Under the pieces are notes generated by a model. That model searched no databases and was not told the DNA's origin. It saw only the letters and a program-made list of their open reading frames with translations. Made by a program: the position numbers and the translations under genes. Below are positions 40,301 through 49,904 of a DNA stretch of 64,000 bases, in pieces (position 1 is the stretch's first letter; each line of letters begins with the position of its first letter). Source of the DNA: Diadema setosum (taxonomy: Eukaryota > Echinodermata > Echinoidea > Diadematoida > Diadematidae); NCBI GenBank assembly GCA_033980235.1, contig CM067066.1:29562976-29626975 (forward strand). The letters are read 5' to 3'.

Positions 40301-43300
40301 TTTCCTCTGAGGGACTAAAAGTATGAACATGCAAGGGGCAACCTCACCTCCAGGAGACAAGAGAAAGTCAAACTGCAGTTGTATCAACCTCTTATCCGAC
40401 CCCCCCCCCCCCCCCCGCTTCCTCAAGGGGAGGGGACAGAGATTTCATAAAAAAGAAAGAATCATCATGCTTGACATTTAGTGCCAGTAGGAATTAACAC
40501 CCCTCACATCCAAAATGGTACAACCCTATCCAGGGGTTTGCAAAGAGGGCGAAAGAGACAAGATGGAAAATAGTTCTGCATGGCAGAGGCTTGAAGATCC
40601 CTGTGGGACCACCATTCCTGGGGACTAGATTTCCATCACCCAGAAAACATCTCCACGATATGCTTATATACATATATATATTCTCCCCCTCTCTTTTAAT
40701 CAGGCCCTGTAGGCATGCTCGCTAGCTGGCGGTAGCCACTACAGGGGCTTTAGGGCTCCCGTGGGGGCCCGCCGGTTGCCTGGCAACCCCACATCTGTCT
40801 TGCACATTTGGCCTCACACGTAATTTGGTACGGTCCCGCTGGGACTCCCGCGGAATGACGTTGGCAACTCCACGGGGAAATCTTGCCAGAGACCCTCGCA
40901 TAGCAACATCCCTCCATTATTCAATCCCACCGACTCCCCACGGAGATTACGGCCCTGCCATATAAGAGGAGAAAACAAAGCAAGGAAAAGCGAGACAGAC
41001 GTAGAGGGGGGGAAAAGATAAAGCAAGAGAAGAATGAAGGGAAGGAAAAACAGGCACAGGCAGTCTTTGCGGGGAGGAAAAAAAAAAACTGCAATTTAGA
41101 TTTGATGTCTTCCCCGGGGAGCCTGGCAAAAGAATTCATCCATTCCACTTCAGAGTTTCCCATTTCCACTGATCTCCTGCTGATTCCCCTGCCACGTTTC
41201 AGAAAATGTAATTTGCAACAGACTACAGCAAGGATAGTGGGCCAGGTAGGACAGCAGTACACACAAAAAGGAAGAAGTGAGAAAGCCAGAATGACAGAAA
41301 GAAGAAACAAGGGGGAAGGGAGGGAGGGGAAGGTGGGGGAGGGCTAAATAGCAGGAGAGAGAGAGAAGGGGTGGGGGATGCAGAGACAAGGGCTTTGGGA
41401 AATGTTGTTTGTGAAGCCTGGCTGTAAGGCACCCTAGGGGCCCCCTGGCCAGCTTTTCCTGCTTTTCTCTGCTAGCCTCAGCGGGACGTCTGCGCTCCGA
41501 ATCCGAATCCACCCCAAGTAACGGGGGCCATCCCATCTACAGCGTATGGAGGCACTCGGCGCGGCAGTGGTAGTCTGGACGAGAACCCAGTGCTGCCGTG
41601 GAACACACTGGATGAATCGTGAGGTGCCACGAGGTGGATCCAGGGAGCTAGCCTCAGGCTGGGTTACATATCAAGAAGAGTGGCTTTCATGTCACGCTCA
41701 TTCAACGCCCATCAAAATGCCCTGAAAACTCATCATGTAATGGACCAGACAGACAATTCGCACATGACAAATAATCCATGAAAAGGGGAAGTATACATAC
41801 AACAAATGACTCAGTTAGATTTTCGCTTGAAGTCACTACATTGTACTTGTGCAAAGATTTTCTACAATGCCACCAAGTGTATTCCTTGAAAGTGAAAATG
41901 GAATACTGTAAAACCAGAAATGTTTGCGTGCATTTTAATTTCGCAAATCAAAATGCACATGAAAGTTTGTTTACACTATATGCATTGAATGCCAGGGGCA
42001 ATATGCGAAAATTTCATGTCACGAACATATCTTGCTTTATCTTGTTTTTCTAAGATCGAGAGGTATGAATACTTAAATGGGTACAAATAAATAAAACAAA
42101 TCAACTTCTCAAAACAAATAAGATATCTTAGAAGTTGATTGTCTTCTTATCTACATAACAGCACTGCAAAAATGCTGAATTGTGTTCCAAACTAGTGATT
42201 TAGGCCCTACTGCTCACTATCACATTCAACTGCTTCCTTATTTGTTATATTCACTTCACAACATTTCCATTTATATGTGCAATGAAACTGCAATCTGTTA
42301 TATTCAACTAATCCATGCAGAACTTCACCTTATTCTGATTTTAAAATTTATTTCAGAATACTTTTTTCATAAAGTTTGGTGAAACTCTATAACTCAAAAG
42401 GAAACATCACAGCTGTAACCCAGGTTTTGTCAATTATACAAATAAATGATAGAAATAAAACTGATTAAAAAAATCACAAGTTTTACGGGTTGATTTTATC
42501 AGTATCACTTGCAAAACATCATAGTTTATTGGAGAAAATATGTAATGCCTTGAACCCAAAAAATAGAGCAAACTCCATCTTACAAAATCATTACAATTAT
42601 CAAATAGTTTGCAATGATTTACAAATTGTAGTCTTATAATTTCTTCGTTTTAGAACATTACAAGCTACATACAATAATATCTCTTTATAACACCATCCCT
42701 ATGGATAAAGTACAAGAACTGTAATGTTTGCAGAGTTTCAATATCTGTTGTGAAATTGAAGGTTAAGAAATTGGATTTGTGTTAAAAGAGCAAAAGAGGA
42801 GTGATTTTATCATACTCAGTGCAAACATGGACCTCAAGGTCCAAGTGCAACAAAGTTATGTGAGAGTCCATTTACAGTTACAGGTGTGAGATGTAGTCTA
42901 CATGATTTCTATTTCTACAGTTTGATTATCTGTCTACTATCCAGACATGTTCAACTTGACCAATGATCACTGGAGTCCAGCACAGACATTGCCAATTCAT
43001 CATGAATGCTACTGCTGATCCTCCATGTTTTTTCAGGGTTCCCCCCCCCCCCCCCCGACTCAAAAATTCAGTAAATATATAATATCATAGTATCAGTACA
43101 GCATTGGGCTGGGGTGGGGCTGTCTGGGATAGCTGAGATTGGGGTATGGACACTGGGAAGAAGAACCCACCTTTTGCTGGCTGGCTCCACACTCCATGGG
43201 CTGTTTTGTAATAAAGTGTGCTCCCCAAACTTCTTAATCAATGTTGACCTTAAAGAGACTTATCAGTGGATGAATGAATATGAAAATTCAATATAACTAC

Positions 43301-46300
43301 TCCCCCCCCCCCCCCTTCAGTCTGTTTAATTTGTACACTTTATCTGATCATACTCTTTATATCTCACAAGGCTATGTAAGAACAGAATGTTCCTTAATAC
43401 TCAGAAGAAAAACAGGGGTTTATTTTAGTTGCTACCATTATTGCTACAACAGTTGCAACTACATGAGACAGACTATGTGAACTGATAATGTTATCATCTT
43501 CCCACTGACCTGCACGCAAACCTTTTCTGAAAAAAAAAGAGGAAGAAAAACTTGTTTTCTTTTCATCCAGTCATTGATGTGTTGTATGATCAGACTTGAC
43601 TGTCATCAAAACACATCCTGAAATGCTTGTAAAGGTACTATGATGTCAGAATTTATCAACTTTTTTCCTGCCTTGATACAAGTCTTGGGTTCATAGCTTG
43701 GGTCGTTCATGAGGGGTTACATGCCTTTTTGCTGCAACATTCCGAAATGTTTGCACAGCATCCAAACACACACAATATTCACTAACATGTTGGAAGTAAG
43801 AAACTTGTTGTCTAAAGTCTCTCTCATCAGGCATAAGATTTTCATCCTTGGTTTACAGCCCATTTATATCTCGATCAAATGTTAGAAATGACCTGGCTAA
43901 GACAACAAAAAAGAGCATCTATAGTGTCCCATCACTTTGAAGACCCTTTAGCAGGTCCTTGACCCTAGCCACACATGCAGCTTTGCTCTTTACACTCTTA
44001 TTGCCACCAATTCATTTGCAGTTCACAAGAATATCAAGATATATTCCTTTTTCTTTATTATATAGCATGTAAAACTTCCCAGTTAAGCATGATCATGCTA
44101 TGTATAGGCAAATAACTTCCAAGTATCAAAGTGCTCTTTCCATGGTTTTCAAAGTAATCATAATCCACTTGAATTTGGGCAACAACAGCCACATTACTTT
44201 CCACTGATGATATTATGATATGCATTCATAAATGACAGCTATCTACATGCTCTCCTCAAACAGTCATCAACAAAAACAACAAAATAGAAAAACTTTGACA
44301 CTTTCTCATCAATAAGCTGAAATTTGTGGATGTGTAAAGTAAAAAAGATAGCATATACCACATCATAAAATCACACAAATAAGATGATCTAGTCAGAGCT
44401 CATACAGAAATATAAAGAAATTTGCTAATCAATATACACCAAAATCACTAATATTATGTAAGGCTACATTGTAAAATTCTATAGTACTTGCCTGTCAGGG
44501 CAGCAAAGTTTGCATCCTCTGATAGCTTCACTTGACCAAAGGAAAATTTGACTGTCCCCAGAGGAAAAGAAACAGAAATATAGGACATTAATAACATTAC
44601 TATGTGATGAATATCACTTCAGTCTGTTATGTCTGATTTTGTTTGAGAATGCATTACAATTCATAAACTCAGTCTCCTTATCCAGTCATTACAACACAAA
44701 AACTTTAAAAATGCATAACTTTTGCATCAATTGTCCGATTTTCCTCAAACTTTAACTGATGTGTTATCATAATGTTGCTGCTTTCACTCAATCCACATTG
44801 CTCTTTGGGTTTTGGTTTCCTTTAAGTGTAATAAGTTGACTACTCCACCTTCTTTTTGATAAACCATTACACGTGCTTCATTTCCTTTTTTATTTCCTTT
44901 GTAGTAAACTCAAGTCTAGAAAAAAGTACATGCTCAGAATGAATCAAAAGGAAATTAATCCCACAGAGAAATTCATTTCATTTTCTTACAGGAGAGCTTT
45001 GTAACAATGAAATACATTCTGTACTGAGTTTAAAAGTTTACTGATTGCAGAAAGATTTCTGTCTGACAAATAATGCAAGCTACTCACTTTCTCTGATGCT
45101 AAATATTATCAAGGATAAAATACACTATCAGAATGAAATGAAAATGGCTGCAATGGAGAACAGACATTTTAAGAAAAGAAGAAATAGATGATGCAATTCA
45201 TCAGTGAAAATTTGAGAGAATCCTGAAATATTGTATGGGCATCATGTTCTGGCATCATGATTATTCAGTGAGTGAGCAAATGAACATGGCATCCATCCTA
45301 TGACAGACAACACATTAAACATTTATGGGTCACATGATTGTGAAATCACGTCACTATCATAAGATCTGCCATAGTTATTAAACCTTTCATTTTCATGGTT
45401 TTTAGAAAGGAATATTTCCTTCTGTTCATGATGTTTGAATGTCATTTTACATCCATGAATATCATTCTGTTTGACTAATGTGGGCACATTCTCTGAATGC
45501 AACAGGTGGGCAGTACCGTACAAGAAATGTCACTAGTCAAAGAGAATTAAATCAATTTAGATGAACTGCGTGACGTTAAATCATCCATAGCCTCTCATAC
45601 TTTGTTCAGTGTTGCTAATTAAAGTTTCATTGATTGTTGGCTTTAATGTCAATAACTTTTTTTTTTGCACTAATGCCATTCAAGTGCCATGGTGGTCAGT
45701 GACAGGAAATGGGAATTGCTTGAAATGGCTTAAATTTCAACCATCTTCTTCAATGCAAACATCCCCCTCCCCCCCCCCAAAAAAAAAAATGAAAGAAAGA
45801 AAGAAAGAAAACCAGTTTTCAAATGTACCTTAAAATGGCTCTTCCATCCATACAATGTGCATGTATACTTTCATGCCAAATTTTTCACAGGTCATTTCTA
45901 TCATATTTTATTCAATCCAAATGTAATGTATAGGCATAGCCTGTGATTACATTGAGAAATTTTATAACTGTAATAAATAGGCCCTATATGATTATGTAAA
46001 TGTGCATCACAATATAATATACTCTGGTTAATTTGTACATGCATTACTATTTCATATTTATAACATCACAGCAAGCTGCCATACCCTTCAATGTATTGAA
46101 TAAAACTCTATGATCAAGTCAAGGTAACCTGTTGAAGTGGAACAGGTAAAAAAAATAAAATGACCATGAAACCCACTTTACAGTTCACATCACAGGCAGT
46201 TTAAAGGGGGTCATAGTTTTGGTTGAGACCTAATTTCAGGTTTTTAACATTTTTAGGTGAGATAAGGAGAAACCTCTTATGAAATATGAAAGAGCATGTG

Positions 46301-49300
46301 ATTCCATGAGGAATTCAATGTTTATTTGATGAAAATTGGTTTGGAAATGGCTGAGATATCCAAAACATAGCAATTCTATAAAGTGTGGGACCCACATTTT
46401 ATTATGATCGCTTTGTTTTACTCTGTTTTTGGATGTTTCAGTCATTCTAAACCCGATTTTCATCAAATAAACTTTGAATTCCTCTTAAAATGGTATGCTC
46501 TGTACTATTTCATAAGTGTTTTCTTGGTATCTCGCAAAAAGTTAAAAGCCCAATTCTCATCTCCACCAATACTGTACCATCCTTTTAAAGATAAGAATCC
46601 AGCAATGCCTGCAGTTAATACCACACACTCATTATACCTGGTAAAATTAATTCCCTGTTGGTATTCCACAGAGACAAACCGACTATGACAGCAAATGTCT
46701 TTCATTCTGAACACACTTTCCACATGTGACCTATACCACTGAGGTGCTGCAAAGACCCCAGAGGAGTCATGCTTTCGAAAAATAAAAGTGAAGGGGGGGG
46801 GGGGGGTGAGAGATGATTGTAACAGTTCACTGCCATAATTTACAGTAGAACATGTACCTTTAATTTTCTTTACCACTATCTTTTACATTTTCATTGTAGT
46901 TTGCCATCAGTAAAGTTCTCATTACAGTCTCTACAGAGATGCCTTCTCCACAATATTTCCACTATCTGCAGGTGAACTATGAAGATTTGAAACACCATGG
47001 CAACTCTTCTAATATTCTTGACTACTAATTTTGATTTTAAAAAACGAAGTAATTACATCTTTTTTTTTTATTCTAATAATCAAAACAGTAGCTGAAGATG
47101 TCTGCCAGTGTTGGTTCATGACTATGAATGGGCATGCATACCAAAGCCATGAAAATAAAGAAACCCATGTTTCCCTAATGTTTATTTCTGCCTTATACAA
47201 ATATTACTAGACATAGAAAACTCCAGGAAATTCATGCTCCCACAAAAAGAAAACATTTACTATATCACTGATCTGAGAAGCAGGGTTCACTGTGACAATA
47301 AGTAAACAAGATCAGAATCAACGATCAGAATGAAACAACAGAAATATGAACTCTGTTTCAGAAAACTTGTTAGTTTTATCTAATAATAGCTTCTAAGACC
47401 TTTTAAAACCCACCTAATCTCATTATCAAACAAAAATAATAAAATCATTCTCACACATGCCACAGTAACATAATCTTAGATGAAAATTGAACATCAAAGA
47501 AACTTTGATTAATGTGCAATTCCATATCATTATAAATATAATTAAATGACATTCACATTGGCTTGGGTAACAGAATCATACCAGACCATGGAGCTACTAG
47601 CTCCGTGATTAGACTAAAAGATCAGACCAAATGAGTAATCATGATTCATTAAGATTGGACATAAAATGAGAAAGTTCTAGAATTTCAATATTTCACTTCT
47701 TTAACCAAATGCACTAAAATTGCAAGAGGTGGATTTGTAAAATCATGGAAAATGTCAAACTTCACAGAAACTTTTGTATTTCAGATGTGATTTTAATGAA
47801 ATGTCTGCCGCTTTGTATGTCTGACTTTATTCTATTCATTTAAGCCAACTTGAGGACAGGAAAGAATTGAAAAAAAAAAGATGTCCCACTAGCAAACAGT
47901 AGGAATTGTATGATATTGGTTGAGATGGGCTTTAGGTTTCCAACTTTCTGTTAGATGAGAAACCTCCTCTGAAATATGAAAGAGAATACAATTCTAAGAG
48001 GAATTCATAGTTTATTTGATGAAAACTGGTTTTGAAATGGCTGATATATCTAAAAACAAGGAGGTTCTAATAAAAGGTGGGACTCACCTTTTTTTGGGAT
48101 CACTTTGTTTTATTTTGTTGTGGTTTTTTGATATCTCAGGTATTTCAGAACCAACTTTCATCAAATAGACTTTGAATTCCTCTTAGAATTGTATGCTCTT
48201 TGATGTCATACAGTGGTTTCTAATTATCTTGCAAAAATTTGAAATCTGAATCCCCATCTCAACAAAAACTGTACCACTCCACATATCACTCCTATCCTTA
48301 AATACATTGGTTACCGGCATGTACTACTGACTTGGAAAGCTGTTAATGGTAGTGTTCTTCAGTATTTAGTTGACCTCAATTTCTGAATGCATGTATCTGG
48401 TAAAATCTTTGATCTTGTGAGAGTATTATTATGTTGGCTCCACAAAGAATTGAATCTTCCATTGGAGAGAGAGAATTTGCAGTATCTGCTCCTGTCTTTT
48501 GGAATCTGCTGCTTTTTATACACTTCTCAGTTTAAGCATGCAAAAAATGATGCATCTAAGACAGCTTTAAGAACAATTTAGGGTCAGAGTCTTCTTTTAT
48601 GAATGAGTAATTTTTGAAACACATGTATTGATTTATGTTTGGTTATTGTTGTGTTATGTTTTATTTACTAATATGTTATGCGCCTCTCTGTGGCTCAGAA
48701 CAGTGAGAATACAGTGATGGCACATAGTAAATGTTTTGTATTACTATTATTGATATTTATTTATTATCATTTATCATTATTATCTTTATTATTATCAAAT
48801 TATCATCACCATTATCATCATCTGATGCCAGCAAGTCAGCTTAAACATGGATCCTTGGGGATCATGATACAGTGTCATGTTCTGCTTGCTGTATCACCTC
48901 CTAATGTCTACCATTGTTCTTACTGCTTCATGACATGCTTGCCACCATCTTCACTCTCTAAGCAGAGGCACTTTCCCCCATGTCTTGCTCAAGTCAAAGG
49001 TCATTATAATGCTTGAAAGTCTATTGAGAATAAGGAAAATAACACCTTCACACAAATTGACCTACAAATACATCCAAGTAGGACCTACCGAACTGTGGTC
49101 ATTTTGTCTAAAAAGAGACAATATTGTTTACACGAAGGTGTTACTCCTCAGTACAGTATAGTGTAATGTGCAGCATGAAGAGCACTGCTGGGTGATACTC
49201 TACATTCTTATATTCATTTTGTCTGAACTATTCAAGCATTCGCATGAACTTGTACCACATTCCCAATCAATTACATTCAAATCAATGGTTTATTAAGTAC

Positions 49301-49851
49301 TAGCCATGAGAACATTATCAATAAAATTTATTGATAATGTTCTCATGGCTAGTACTTAATAAACCATTGATTTGAATGTAATTGATTGGGAATATTAACT
49401 TGTCATTTAATGACAAGTTAATATTGTAGGCCTATGTAACCAGGGAGGTGAGACAAAATTTCCTCTCACACCTCCCTGATGTAACCAAGTATGTCAATAC
49501 TTTGTAATATATGTCTGTGTCCAGTTTTTCCCACTGTCACTGCACTGGTACCACACCAGGCATTTAATATCCCTGTGAAGAAAATCAAGTTGAAAATGAA
49601 CAGACCAAAACAAAACAAAAGAAGCCAATTGATGAATCTCCATTCCTGTCAATTTTTTTTTTATGTATCTCTCATTATAAAGTGAATAACGTCATGTCAT
49701 TTGGTGCTGAACTAGCCAAATTTTGTTATTTTGTAACTTGCCAATCTTTGCACAATCCCATACATCTGCTTTAGATATACTATATACATTTATTCACTCA
49801 ATCTATTTATCTATCCATGCAAGGTATGGGAAAGGCAAATGAACCCACCTG

Positions 49852-49904
<53 letters not shown>

